Shown: positions 8,172-19,451 of the stretch, piece by piece
Position numbering within the stretch: the stretch's first letter is position 1
Layout of the letters: every line of letters begins with the position of its first letter
Assembly (NCBI GenBank): GCA_030737835.1
Contig: JAUJYN010000029.1
Span: forward strand, 1,002,897 to 1,066,896
Length of the DNA stretch: 64,000 bases
From: Acorus gramineus
Taxonomy: Eukaryota; Streptophyta; Magnoliopsida; Acorales; Acoraceae
Reading direction: 5' to 3'
Notes under the pieces: model-generated
The model's database searches: none
Seen by the model: only the letters and a program-made list of their open reading frames with translations
What the model was told of the DNA's origin: nothing
Program-made: the position numbers and the translations under genes

Positions 8172-11100
8172 TGTTATATTTGTGTCACTTTTAGCCTGCT
8201 GGTAACCGTTAGAGCGTCCTGGCAGTTTTAAAATTTTTAGGGTTTTTGGTCGGAACCGCATAATTTCAGACTGTTAGCTATCGTCTGAGCTAGAGGACTC
8301 CGATTGGAAATCTGACTGCATATTTGGTGTCCTGGCGCCATTTTAGACCTCTCATGAAAGTTTCATCGAATTCTGGCATCGTTTGCAAAAATTTTCCAGT
8401 TCTGGGGCGTATCCGGGTTTTTAAGTCGCGCTCTACTTAAAAGGAATCAAAAAAATATCTATTTACTATTCATTGTCTTCCTCGTCGAGATCTCTCTCCC
8501 CTCTCCGTTTTTCTTCCTTTCAAGCCCCCTAGACCCCTCAAAATCGAAAACCTAAAGCACGGGAAGTGTAGATCGGGTCCCGATCTACGCCCCGGTGCCT
8601 TCAAAGCCGACTTCCGACGATGCTAGCCTCCCCGACCTCCCCTCTCTCTCCTCTGTTTCGAGCCAAATCGAGGGCCGTGATAGATCGGGGCGTGAGAAGG
8701 CTTTGGGAAGGGTTTCGGCGCGTGGAGATCCACCGGACGCCTCTTCCTCCCCTCGGTAAGCCTCCTTTCCCTCTTTTTTCTTGTCTAGATGAATGCTAGG
8801 GGAGGGTTTTGTTTGGGGAGTGGTTGTGGCAGTGGGGGTCGTCGGAGGGTGGTCGGAAGTGGTCGGAGGTGGTCGGTGGTCAAGGGAGGGGCGGTGGTGG
8901 CGCTCGGGCAGTGGCAGGTCGTTCCGGGCAACAGGCAGCAGCAGCAGCAGCCCAGGCGGCGCGCAGGCCGGGCGCGCGCGGGCATGCGCGCGTGCGTGCG
9001 CGGGCGTGCGTACGCGCGGCGTGCGCGCGAGTGCGCGCGGGCCTGGTGCAGGGTGCTGGTCGTGCTGGGCGAGCGGGACGGGCTGGCAGTGCAGGCGTGC
9101 TCGGGCTGGGGGCCTCAGGCAGCACCGGCAGCGTGCGCAGGGGGCTGGCTGGGCGTGCGCGCGAGCGTGCGCGCGGGCGGGCGCCGGGGGGGAGCTGGTC
9201 GTGCGGATGCCGTGTGCGTGGAGGCTGGAGGTCGAGCAGGCGGTGTGCACGGGTGCGTGCGAGGTGCGCGCGAGGTGCGGCAAGGTGTGCGAGGTGCGTG
9301 CGAGGTGCGCACGAGGTGCGGCAAGGTGGCGGAGGTGCGTGCGAGGTGCGCGCGAGGTGCGGCAAGGTGTGCGAGGTGCGCGCGAGGTGCGGCAAGGTGG
9401 CGGAGGTGCGCGCGAGGTGCGGCAAGGTGGCGGAGGTGCGCGCGGGGTGCGCGCGGGGGGCGTGCGGGGTGCCCCGGGAAGCTCGGCGGTGTGTCTCGGC
9501 GGCGCGCGGAGCCCCGGGCGGTGCGCGGAGTGCGCGGGCTGAGGCGCGGCGGCGCGTCCGGGCGGTCGGGTGGCCGTGCGGGTGGTGGCCGGCCATGCGG
9601 GTGGTTGTCGGAGTGCTCGGGCTAGCGTGCGTGCGGGTCGTATGCACGTTTGCCCGAGTGTTGGGAGTTTAATTGTGGGTTTATGTATTTAATAATATTT
9701 GTGGATTTATACTTACCAAATAATACCCTGTCTTGCAGATCTCGACGGGCGGTCGCGCGACGACCCAGATACTGGTGAGTGGGACAATCCAACCCAGTAG
9801 AGAGGTGTTATACGCACTTGGGCGTATACCGACCTCTCCTGGGGCACCGTGGATTATATTAACCTATAATAATATGTATTGCATGTGAGCATGATGAAAA
9901 TGTAGAATGCATGCTACCCTAGGCTTTTATGTTAGGGACTTGCACCCATAGGATATGCGTATGAGCCATGCAGCATGTCCCCTGGTTTTCATGCTAGGAA
10001 ACCCCGGCCTATGCATGCGTCCTACTAGTTTAATTATTAAATTAAATGCTGGTATCTGTTAGATCGCATGCCTTAGGATAATATTATAGGGAGGAGCCTT
10101 GCGAGGTCAACGCTGAGACCCGTGTTAGGGTACTCCGTGTTCCTTGTTTGGTTGTCGGGATGTCCTGTATCGGGACCTCGGGCTGCCCTCCCAAGGTTCT
10201 AGTCCCAATAATATTATATGTAATGATTGTATGATTGGTATAATTATTAGTATAGTTGGTAGATATTATAGGGGAGGGGCCTTGCAAGGACAGCGGTGAG
10301 ACCCGGGTTAGGGTACTCCGTGTTCCTTGTTTGGTTGTCGGGGTATCCTGTAACGGGAACTCACGCCGCCCTTCCGAGTTTCTTTCCCCCAATGATATTC
10401 CAGCCTTACTGATTTTTGTACATGTTCCCGCATCTTGATGATGCACCTGGTTGAATTCAGAGGAATTCATGACATTTGAGTTGTAATGATATGTAGTTGG
10501 CGGATCCGAGTGGATCATATGCGTATGGATAGGCTGTTCTGTTCCCTGCGTTGGATTCGGTAGAGGCTACCCCCAGCGTTAGACAGGGCCTTCCTGACAG
10601 AGGGCTCCCATTAGTAGGCACCTCCTGATTTGGTTTCGGACTGTGCTGAATGTGGGAGTAGACCAGGCGGCCTACGGAGTGGAGGGAGAGACTATCGGTG
10701 GACCAAGGGTGACCAACAGCCTAGTCAGTCCCAAAATCCTATGTCACCCATTGATGGGTGAGGGTGAGGGTGTAGTGGGTTGGCGATGAGCGACCTACTG
10801 GATTTGTGAATAGATGATTATCAGTCCCAAAATCCTATGTCACCCATGGATGGGTGAGGGTGAGGGTGTGGTGGTTCGGCGAAGTACGAACCACTGGTTT
10901 ATGTTGTTATGTATTGATGGCTGGATAAAATAATGGAATATTGGTAAATATTGTCTGTGATGCGTGGGTTGTGCTGTTCACTGAGCGTGTGGCTCACCCC
11001 TCGCACATGTTTTTCCCCAGTTGCCACTGAGCCTGAGCTGGAGCCGGAGCAGCAGTTGGAGCTTTCCGAGGGATTTCTTCAGTAGCGGAGCAGCGCTACG

Positions 11101-11428
11101 TCCGCGAGTACCAGAGGCTATCAGCATCCCTTATCTCAGTTGTATGTATTGTATTTCCGTGCTGAGCACGTCTTGTATATATTCAGTTGTATTTGTGTAT
11201 ATTGGCTCTCACAGGACAGATGATTGAGTATCGAGTCTGTAGAATGTTTATTCACAGATTCAGTCTTTTGCTTCCGCATTTGGTGTATATATCATGTCAG
11301 TCCCTTTTGTTGCATGTGTGTCATTCTAGTTGTCTGTGTATGATATATATTATTGACCTCCTGTGTAGGCTTCTGATTTGATATATACATTTGCCGCGTC
11401 CCTGGGTTGGCCGCCCTGGGGCGTGACA
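8172..11428 (+). repeat. Q 3' LTR, full length (3257 bp, G1 class)
   Basis: U3 begins TGTTATATTTGTGTCAC. A TATA-like TACTTAAAAGG is near 8436. A pyrimidine-rich exon-1 region follows, with donor CTCGGTAAGC near 8754, then the CpG tract 8965-9655. Exon-like block: 9739-9774. Stem-loop: 9800-9838. Paired modules: 10088-10212 and 10269-10398. GAATTC dyad: 10453-10468. Acceptor CCCCAG ends at 11020. The terminal block ends with GACA at 11428. It is the reference copy against which the deleted 5' LTR can be read. Confidence 0.9.
8965..9655. repeat. CpG-rich tract with short tandem units in Q 3' LTR
   Basis: About 690 bases of CG/TG-dominated sequence. At 9255-9450 it holds five units around GCAAGGTG, starting at 9280, 9321, 9362, 9392 and 9422, i.e. 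spaced 41, 41, 30 and 30 bases and built from the 8-mer CGAGGTGC. Open frames of 250-287 codons on both strands come from this composition and are not called genes. Confidence 0.8.
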
Positions 11429-11433
11429 CCTAT

Positions 11434-12299
11434 GCCATGAAAACGAAGAAAAGAAGGGGAAGAGCTCACCTTTGGAGGGGGAAAGAAAGGGGGAGACTCG
11501 GGGGTCCTCGATGCACCCGCAACCACCTCAACCACCACCACCACTACCACCACCTCCTCAGCCTCTCCTCAGCCTCCTCCTTGGCTGAAAATTAGGGGGG
11601 GGGGGAAGTCTTGAGAGGGAGCTTGAGAGAAGAGAAGATCAACAACAACAACAACTTGCACAAAACTCACCATCACTTCCTCCCCCACCTTCTCCTTCTC
11701 TTTGAGGAAATAACACAAACACCTTGGGGGGCTTTGAAAGGACAGAAGAGAGAGCCAAGAAAATGTTGACGTGGGAGTGGGAGAGAGAGAGGAAGAGATA
11801 TTTTGGGGCAACTAAATATCTAAAAGAGGGGTACAAAATGACCAATTCATCCTTGACTAGAAATTCTGGATACGCTTCACTAGAACAGCCATAACTTCCT
11901 CAATGTAGCTCCGAATTGCACAATTCAAACTCCGTTGGAAAGCCAAGAAGATTATCTACAACTTTTATGTTTATGCCAAGATCAAATAATCCCTCCAGAT
12001 ATTCCGAAATTAGAGCTAAGCATAGAACAGGGCTGCTGCCAAAATTTTTCATCCCCGGGGTATACTTGGAAAAATACCCATAACTTTTACTACATGAATC
12101 CAGTTGATCTAATTCCACTTTTGTATGAAAGCTAACTCGAAACAGAGCATCTCATAATAAACTCATATTTAAACCTCTTCATCTTGGATTTTAACAAAAT
12201 CAAATCCAAATACCAAATCGGAAATACATAACTTCTAAGAGAAAAAAATTATGTAGCCAAATTTTCAATCAGAGCGCTCCAAATGACACAGGCACAACA
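11434..12299 (-). mobile_element. Solo LTR L1, right part (U3 and exon-1 side)
   Basis: Continues L1 after Q. It contains the GTGAGC donor (complement) near 11465, CA- and CAA-rich low complexity, and then the U3 region that matches 57420-57858 and 46050-46480. It ends in the complement of TGTTGTGCCTGTGTCATTTG. The ORFs here are chance ORFs in a repeated U3. Confidence 0.82.
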
Positions 12300-12300
12300 C

Positions 12301-13107
12301 GGCTAGTTGGGAGTAGCCACCTGGTGTCTGGTTCAATTTGGGCAGAACCTGAGTAGGGTTTGATTTGGGTGTTTTGTAGAGGTTAAGCTAGGTTTAACCT
12401 GGGTTTTGGAGAGTGGATTTATGCAGGGAATGGGTTTCTCTCTCACTTTCTCTCTCAAGGGTTTTTGAAGTGGTGGTGTGGGGGGTATAGGCTTGTATTG
12501 GGAATGAATTGATATTTTTTTGGTGATGATTGATGATGGATATGAATTGGATGCCCCCCTATTTATAGTAAAAGAGGTGTAGGGGAGTGTCCACTGGACA
12601 ATAGATCAAAATAGGTAATAAGGTGCTTGATTTGACCTCCCATTAGATCTTTGTTCTCTGACAATGTCCAGGCTAGGGGCGGCTAGTGTTAACTAGCCGC
12701 CCGGTGAGGGGCGGCTACTCTCAGGTAGCCGCCCCCATCATAACCTGCCAAACGTCCCATCTCTGACAAGCGATGGCTTGGGTCGGTTACTAAGGCTGAA
12801 CCGGTTGAGATGGGGCGGCTAAAAGGGACAATCTGCCGCAATCATGCTTGCTTTATGTCCCATCCAGGAAGGCGGTTTTGGGTCAGTCAGGGGGGCAGCT
12901 AGTTGAAACTAGCCGCCCGGTATGGGGCGGCTACTCTCAAGTAGCCGCCCCTATTCAGGCTTTTAGATATTTCTAAGTTTTGGACTTAGGGTTTCCGGTG
13001 TTGGCTTCTAAGGGAGTTTTCTATTAGATGTCCAAATGTGGTTGTTTCCCATATTGCTTGAAGTAAATTTCTTTTCTTTGGACGGTCAAAATTAGGGTAT
13101 CTACAAT
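12301..13107 (-). repeat. Tat-like element T, 3' LTR (copy B)
   Basis: In minus orientation it starts TGTAGATACCCTAATTTTGACC at about 13107, preceded by GATGAGGGACAAT as a likely PPT, and runs to 12301. It overlaps copy A by about 624 bases; together they suggest an LTR of about 0.87 kb. It contains several perfect GC-rich hairpins (next entry). It has no ORF of interest. Confidence 0.6.
12676..12955. repeat. Cluster of perfect GC-rich hairpins in the T LTR
   Basis: Three near-perfect inverted repeats: GGGCGGCTAGT-GTTA-ACTAGCCGCCC near 12677; GGGGCGGCTAC with GTAGCCGCCCC around TCTCAG near 12713; GGGGCGGCTACT-CTCA-AGTAGCCGCCCC near 12926. Loops differ while stems are kept. Related but eroded units are at 30-90, 440-510, 660-690 and 59010-59075. 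Confidence 0.75.
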
Positions 13108-13791
13108 TGTCCCTCATCGGACGGAGTCTTTGTGTGAAATAGAAAGACTTCGATCGATGATAAGGAAAGAGACCCTTATCTTGGCCAGCCCAACCTTCAA
13201 GAAGTTTAGGACACATAACCAAATACCATTTAGGGAGTTAATTTAGGTCATCAGAGGCTGAGTTTTGACTAGAATGGTTATCTAAAGATTGATCTAGGTG
13301 GGAGAGTGAGTAAAAAGTAAGGAAGCGAGTGATCCAACCCTCGGACGGGGTTCTTAGCCATCGTTCACAGAGCAGCCCGGTGTCAGTTTCCTTGTGCCTA
13401 CCATACCCGTGCTTGGGTAGCTTAGCAAAACAAGGGGATATCATAGACAGAAAGTAAAATAAAGTGTGTTTGATTTGGTGAATGGATCATTTGAAAGACA
13501 AAGATTCCATAAAAGAACCAGAACTGAAGAAATTTGAAATGAATGGTACTGGTAATTGTGGTAAAACTTCAAAAACGGTTGTGTTTGATCAAGTAAAACT
13601 TGGAAATAAACCCTCTCTCTCCCGCATGTTGTCAAAAACGGTTCCTCTCCCTCCAACATTTCTTGTTCTTCATTTGAAACCAAAAAACCTTGATTTCTTT
13701 GACTTTGATTCGCCCTAGATCACTCATTTCTTCTTGATTTCAAAGCCCTAGTTTCCTTTGGGGTTTTCCTTTCTTCACGAAATTGGAGGAG
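13108..13791. other. Noncoding 3' region of T and upstream region of the plant-mobile-domain gene
   Basis: I find no convincing gene. The first part (to about 13440) should be the T 3' untranslated region on the minus strand. The last 100 bases before 13792 (CCCTAGTTTCCTTTGGGG.., then GGAGGAGATG) read like a plant 5' leader on the plus strand. Short ORFs on both strands have no recognisable features. Confidence 0.45.
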
Positions 13792-14489
13792 ATGACGAAG
13801 GGGAAGAAGACGGCTTCGATGATGAAGCGTCTATGGTCTTCCCGAGGGTAGGGGGGGTTGTCTCAGGGTCCAGCTCGTCAGAGAGCAACGGGGTGGAGAG
13901 GGGTGTTGCGTGAGAGACGACCCAAATGGCGGAGACACCGTTGGTGGGCATGGGTGGAGGTGTGGGTGCATCCTCAGGGACTGTCCCTGGGGTAGGGGGT
14001 GGTGTGATTGGTTATACACGCAAGAGGAGGCATGGTGACCGATCGACGGTGGTCGAGGGCGCAGTTTTGGAGGTCGGAGGGTCAGCCGAGGGCGTGATTG
14101 AGGGAGTAGGGGCTATGGGAGTTAGTGAGGAGGTGAAGGCGTCTATGGACGCTATAGTGGGGATGTTGGATAGGGATGCCACAGAAGCCAGGGCTGAGGA
14201 GGAGGAGAGAAGGGCTATGGGTGCCTTTGAGGCTTTAGCCTCCGGCGCGGTGGGCGTGGAAAAAGGCGAGAGTGTAGGGACTGAGGCCGCGGGGGCCGAG
14301 AGTGTCCATGTTGCGGTTGGGGCCGAAGAGGCCGTGGGTGTGGACACAGGGGCCACGGGGGCCGGTGCTGAGATTGAGGCCGAGGAGGCCATGGCTAAGG
14401 AGGAGGGGGATGATGAGGAGGGAGACGACGATGGGATGGACGATCCCGATGAGGCTGAGGTGGAGGCTCTTGGAGCCACACGCGCCGTG
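13792..14489 (+). pseudogene. Exon 1 of a plant-mobile-domain-type gene, opposite strand to T
   Basis: An ATG at 13792 opens a short frame (MTKGKKTASMMKRL) that hits a stop. The long frame (MAETPLVGMGGGVG.. from 13926) takes over one frameshift later. Its product is Gly/Ala/Glu-rich and strongly acidic at the C-terminus, with a basic patch TRKRRHGDRS; such low-complexity N-termini are common in these genes. The frame leaves the exon in phase 0 at a GTATGC donor (14490). It joins in phase with exon 2 at 19063, after a 4.57-kb intron that holds solo LTR I. Extra opposite-strand ORFs between pol and 3' LTR are known from the Tat lineage, and this position fits. A captured host gene is the alternative. 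Confidence 0.55.
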
Positions 14490-15251
14490 GTATGCCTCTA
14501 TTTGCCTCTGTCTATTTATTTTATTCTAGATATATGTATATATATGTTTTAGTAGTATGAAATGTTTAAGAAGTATATATATGCGTCCTTTTAATAGGCA
14601 TGCTTGTTTGTGTATGAAAAATGATCATGGTGGGATTTCATAAGCATGCATTTCTTTATGGCTTATATGGTGCTTCATTGTGTATAGAGATATGGTGTTG
14701 GTTTTGATAAGAGATGTATGTGTACGTGAAAGGGAATAACTCTTTGAAATAATATGCCTTTAGGTGTGATAGTAATATAGGATGGCATGTAGACATGTGT
14801 TTATGATCATGGTGGGAGTGTTATAAGCATGCTATTTCATAGTCTATAGAACGTTTTAACATGCTTGCATACTGGGTTTGTATATATAGATATGGTGTCT
14901 GTTCTAGTACAAGAGATGGTGGTGGGTTTGCATATGCATGAGTATGTGAGTTTTTAGGGGAGTGACGACTTTTGAAATAGATATGCTTTGATGTGATAAT
15001 GGCATAGAAAGGCAAGTAAGCATGTGTTGATGATCACGGCGGGAGTTTTATAAGCATGCTTTATGGGGATGAATAGGTTTAGAAAAAAGAAAATGTGTTT
15101 GTGTAGTTTTAAGCAGGGTAAATTTTGAATAGTCTTCGGTTGTCTTGAGAGATAGGTCATGGTGGGATATTTTTGGGGTAAGTAGAGGTGTATTTCGTGC
15201 TTGACTATTTTCATGCTTTGTTTAATTTGAATATTTTTCTAAGCATGGTTT
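14490..15251 (+). other. Intron of the plant-mobile-domain gene, with degenerate ~200-bp repeats
   Basis: AT-rich sequence after the GTATGC donor. A degenerate tandem unit of roughly 185-230 bases recurs about four times. It is marked by GATCATGGTGGGAGT, TTATAAGCATGC and ATAGATATGGTGT (for example 14626, 14803, 15031, 15158). No coding signal. The intron resumes at 18983, after solo LTR I, and ends at 19062. Confidence 0.5.
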
Positions 15252-16134
15252 TGTTATGCCTGTGTCATTTGGAGCCATTTCGATTAAGCCTTGGTCATAT
15301 CTGGGTCATTCAGGGCCTTTTTCTTTTCGATCGGAGTCGCTAAAATTTTGGCTTTTAGATACCTGCGGGAGTTGGAGTACTCTGATTGGAAATCTAACTG
15401 CATATTATGGGTCCTGGTACCGTTTAGTACTACCAATAAAAATTTCATCGAATTCCGGTAACATTTTAAAAAATATGCAGTTCTGAATCGCATCCGGGTT
15501 TTGGTCAATTCTAGATTGTCAAAGGATGACTTGGACCAAGTCAATGAAGACCTTGAATAGGGTTTTTGTTTGTTTCTTTGGTTGGGCTGACATGGTCAAA
15601 CCCTCTCCACCAACCCCCTTTATTGAGAATTAATAGTTCTCTCTCTCTCTTTTTCTCTCCCTCTCTCTCTCCCCCCTTTTGAGAAAAAAAAAGAAAGCCA
15701 TCCGACCCTAATTTTTGTTGGCTCCCCTTTGTTGCTTTCCCTTGGTTGAGTGAGAAGGAAAGGAAGGAGAGGAAGAAGCACAAAAAGGAAGTGCAAGAAA
15801 GAAGGGTTGGTGTGTGTGTGTGCATTCATGTTGTTGTTGTTATTGATTCTCCTCTCCTTAGCTCCCTCTCATACCTTTTTCCCCTCCCTGTTTTCAGCCA
15901 AGGAAGGCATGGAGAGAGGCTAAGGAGGTTGTGGTTGTGGTGGTGGTGGTTGAGGTGGCCGTGGGAGCGTCGAGAGCCCCGCATCTCCCTCTTTCCCTTC
16001 TGCTCTTTTGGTAAGTCCTCTTCCCCTTCTTTTCTAAATTTTTTATGGCTGTTGGGATGGTTGGGGAGGTCTTGCATGCTAGGTAGTTGAGTTAGGGTGT
16101 GTGAGGGGGGTTGGGGAGGGGTGTTGGGTGCTGG

Positions 16135-16500
16135 GCACACGCGCAGGTTTGTCCGCATGCGTTCTCGCGCAGACGCGCGCGCAGAAAGGCGCAGGTGGGC
16201 GCATGCGTGTGGGCGCGCGGGTGTGCGCGGAGTGAGCGCGCAGGTTCGTGCGGGCGCTGGCAGCGCGCGCGGTGCAGGCGAATCGTGCGCGTGAGTGCGT
16301 GAGGGCGCGTGCAAGCGTGCGCACGCGGGGCAGCGTGTCTGGGCATGCGGCAGGGCGCCAGTGCGCGCGCGCACTTGCGTGTGCATGCGCGCACGGGTAG
16401 GGGCACGCACGGGGCTGTCCAGGGGCTCGGGTAGGTGCTGGGGCACTCGGGCATGCGTATGTACGTGCGTGCTCGCATGCGTGCGAGCCCGTATGCGTGC
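16135..16500. repeat. CpG/CpA-rich alternating tract in solo LTR I
   Basis: Same position between donor and acceptor as in the other G LTRs. Dominated by GCGC, GTGC and GCAC steps; ORFs on both strands are compositional. Confidence 0.75.
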
Positions 16501-16646
16501 ATGTCTAAGTCTTTGGTATTTCTCGTAATTTCTATGTGTTATAATGTGATGTTACTCACCAAATTTGATGCCCTTACCTTGTAGATCTCGTCGGATGGGA
16601 TGCGCGAGGTCCCTAGTTGCGGTGAGTAGTTCGATCCAACCCTTTG

Positions 16647-16684
16647 GGATGCGCTCGATGCACGTAGTCGTGCATTGCGCATCC
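16647..16684 (+). promoter_or_regulatory. Two-tier stem-loop, G2 version (solo LTR I)
   Basis: Outer stem GGATGCGC pairs with GCGCATCC, and inner stem ATGCACG pairs with CGTGCAT around TAGT. The outer stem differs completely in sequence from the G1 version (GAGAGGT/ACCTCTC) but pairs perfectly. TGGGGC follows, as in other copies. Confidence 0.7.
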
Positions 16685-19062
16685 ATGGGGCTTCTTTACA
16701 CCCTAAATATGCTAGATATTTGCATGCTAGGATTGTATAGATCGTATATTGCGTAGAACCCCCTTTTCTACCATATACTTGCCCATGTATCATAATCATG
16801 TGTATGCTTGCGCCTTTCATGTATGGGCATGTGTGATGTGTTTTTATGAATGTATAGAATATGGCATGCCTTAGGTAGTCCCTATGAGAAATACTACCAT
16901 ATTAATTGGAATATCTAGCATGATTAAGTCTGGGTTAATAACAGGCACATGCCTAATATTCCCTTGCGATAAGACTCGAGGGCGTGGTGTAGTTGTTGCG
17001 CCCATGCTAATGGGGCAAAGCTATGACCAACTTCAAGAGATGATGATCTCTCTCTCACCCTCTCCCTTTGTACAAACTGAGTAAGTAGATGCGATTTCCT
17101 ACTCGACTCAGGTTCGTTTGGAATATTGGCATGCACATGTTAATGCGTGAGATCACGCTTGGCCCTTCCCATTTAAGTTGGTGATATCCAACGCATGCTT
17201 AAGTTATGCCTGATGTGTTTATATGATTAATGGCCATGTATGTATGTTTAAGTGGGCCATACCTTGTATGCATGTTGTTTATGATGTAAATCCAGGTTAG
17301 GGAGTATCCCTATGATTAATTGATATGTGATCGTGCATATGATTCATGCACATCACTAAGATTTAATTCTCCTATAAAATATATGCGCATGTTAAAACTA
17401 ATTAGGCCTATCTGAAATAGGCTTGGATACGACCCACTTAAGTTATGCCCTGGGGCGTGACACGTACTGCCTCGAAAGCTGTACCTCATTAGTTAGTGCG
17501 CGAGCGATGTAATCGCCCTGCATCCGTGTGATGAACTTGAATAGAATTCAGAAGAATTCAATTGTTGTATCAGTTTTGTTAAACCGATAGCTTTGGCATT
17601 AAGTTAGGCCTACCCGTGCTAGGCGCGTATATGAACTGCCTGTTGGGTTATATGCCTTGGGCTTATTTCTGCGTGAGAGCAGAGGTAACCCCTCGCGTTT
17701 GAGCGATGCACTCGTGTGGGAGTCCAAGAGTATTCCTTATCATTGATATGTGATTATCGAGCATAGTTGACTTCCCCATAGGGTTCGCTTTGCGAACGTG
17801 GGGTGCTTCCTCCCGACATCGTCGTGCATTGAACACCCCAGCGTCGAAGCTGTCTTGTTTGGGTGCCACCACTTGTAAGTGCTACTGATGCATATCGCAG
17901 TACGCATTTGGCTGATGTACCGATCGTGGAATGCCGACATGCAGAGGCTACGCGGGAGAGGGCTACCGGATGATTTTGCGAGTGTGGAATCATTATCCCC
18001 TTCTTCGGATCCGCGTTGAAGCTACCCGACGTTAAAGTTGTCCTGACAGAGGGCTCCCACCTGTAGGTACTACCGATGCGTTCGGCAGATGTACTGATCA
18101 TGGGAGTATACCAGGTAGAGGCTACTCGGGAGAGGGCTACCGGATGATGAAGGGTGTAGAACAGAAGGTTTTCTTCCAACAGTCCTGAGTCACCAATATG
18201 GGTGAGGGTGAGGATGAAGTGAAGTCACGTCGCCACGTGACCTGTTCGTTTTTGGTCCGTTCCCATAGATGTTGGGTCCAGTTACGTATCGATGTTCAGA
18301 GACATCGTTGGGCAGTTATCGCGATATAGATGATCCAGTAGTGTTGTGTAGACCAGTAATTCCGCGTCTCTTCGACCAACGGTATGGTCTCTCCCAAAAA
18401 GTCCCTAGAGTCTTCCTCTGGGAGTGACGGTGAGACTGAGGTTGGTCGCGCCACCGCATGACCTTGTTATCCATTGGGTTTCCAACCATGTTTTCCTTGA
18501 AAGAAAATTGCTTTAATACTGAACTATTGTATTGGTGATTGGTTTCCAGCCACTCACTGAGCTTGTAGCTCACCCCTCGCATACTGTTTCTTTTCAGGGG
18601 CAGTGTTGGGCGTGGAGCTGGAGCTTCCCTGTGGCGTGGTCTTATGTGTGTGGAGCGTTCTGTACGGCGGGTGGCGAGTGTGAGGCTGTCAACAGTCCTA
18701 GAGTCATTTTATGTATTGTAAATCGTGCATGTAGCACATGTATTTTATTTGGACTAGACTTGGCTCTCACAAGACAGTGATTCTGTATTCGAGTCTGTAA
18801 TAATGTATTTGGTTTACAGACATTTTTGATATATTATGCTTCCGCTTTTCAGTCAATTATCATTTATCTTTGCCTTGCCACCTTGTGTGTTGTTTGAGTC
18901 TTTGTTGACCTCAGGTATTGATAGATGATACTTTATATATTGCCGCTTCTCGGGGATGGCCGCCCTGGGGCATGACAGGTTTATAATGAAAATTTTGTTT
19001 AGGATTCTCACCTTTCGGATGTCTTTTGTTTAGGACTAACCCCCCTTCTTCTGTTGTTTCAG

Positions 19063-19451
19063 CGGCCGAATCGCATTCGAGCCTTGTGGCACGGGACGAA
19101 GAGATGATACTCCCCCTTGGGGCAGGGGGAGAGGGACTTGGTGGATGGAGCGGGCTTCCGTTCCTTCTTCTTGGTCGAGCCCTTCCACATCCATCGTCCT
19201 TATCTGGAGGCGGTGGCAGAGAGATGGGATCCGGAGAGCTGCACCTTCATCCTCCCCACTGCTGCAGTGATGCCGACGCTCGAGAATGTGGAGCGGATCA
19301 CAGGTCTCCCGGCCTTGGGTGAGGCGGTGATAGCAGCTACCAGTCCGGACTACAAGGCCCTCTTTCCGATAGTTGATTGGTCACTGGGAGTACGTGGAGT
19401 GGGAGAGGACGTTGAACCGAATCCCTCTCGGACAGCTTTCGAGACAGTACG
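19063..19451 (+). pseudogene. Exon 2 of the plant-mobile-domain gene, cut off by element N
   Basis: Follows a good acceptor (TTCTGTTGTTTCAG) and reads in phase with exon 1. The product contains FHIHRPYLEAVAERWDPES, then CTFILPTAAVMPTLENVERI and TGLPALGEAV, which is the pattern of the plant mobile domain (aminotransferase-like, PF10536 type: Leu/Val-Glu-Arg-Trp..Thr-Phe..Pro-Thr-Leu-Glu-Asp-Val..Gly-Leu-Pro). An in-frame TGA at 19105-19107 interrupts it, probably from CGA. The ORF is truncated at 19451 by the LTR of N. These domains occur in host MAIN-like proteins and in mobile elements. It cannot make a full protein here. Confidence 0.65.

Larger units (their letters stand above)
3326..11428 (+). 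mobile_element. Element Q: complete, young, non-autonomous Ty3/gypsy (Del/Tekay-like) element
   Basis: Order on the plus strand: TSD, 5' LTR (3326-5350), PBS (5357-5368), intact gag (5471-6829), LTR-like substitution (about 6830-7570), remnants of RT thumb and integrase C-terminus (7571-8158), PPT (8159-8170), 3' LTR (8172-11428), TSD. The two LTRs differ by only scattered substitutions and small indels where they align, apart from one large deletion in the 5' LTR, so insertion was recent. No protease, RT core, RNase H or integrase core remains. Movement would have needed enzymes from related elements. Confidence 0.92.
15252..18977 (+). mobile_element. Solo LTR I (G2 class) in the intron, TSD GGTTT
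   Basis: Starts TGTTATGCCTGTGTCATTTG and ends CCCTGGGGCATGACA. GGTTT at 15247-15251 and 18978-18982 form the TSD, so this is a clean LTR-LTR recombination product. Donor TTTTGGTAAGTCC is near 16010, CpG tract 16135-16500, exon-like 37-nt block after TTGTAG at 16584, stem-loop 16647-16684, GAATTC dyad 17544-17559, acceptor TTTCTTTTCAG near 18597. A 15-base piece identical to an LTR 3' end sits oddly inside at 17448-17462. Confidence 0.9.

Noticed and set aside
8789..9672. Overlapping ORFs of 249-287 codons on both strands in the CpG tract (similar sets at 2667-3283, 20455-21060, 34553-35255, 41356-42129, 56355-57198)
   Set aside because: They run in several frames at once, consist of Arg/Ala/Gly/Pro or His/Thr/Pro low complexity, and change freely between copies. 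Few stops arise simply because the sequence is GC-rich alternating DNA.
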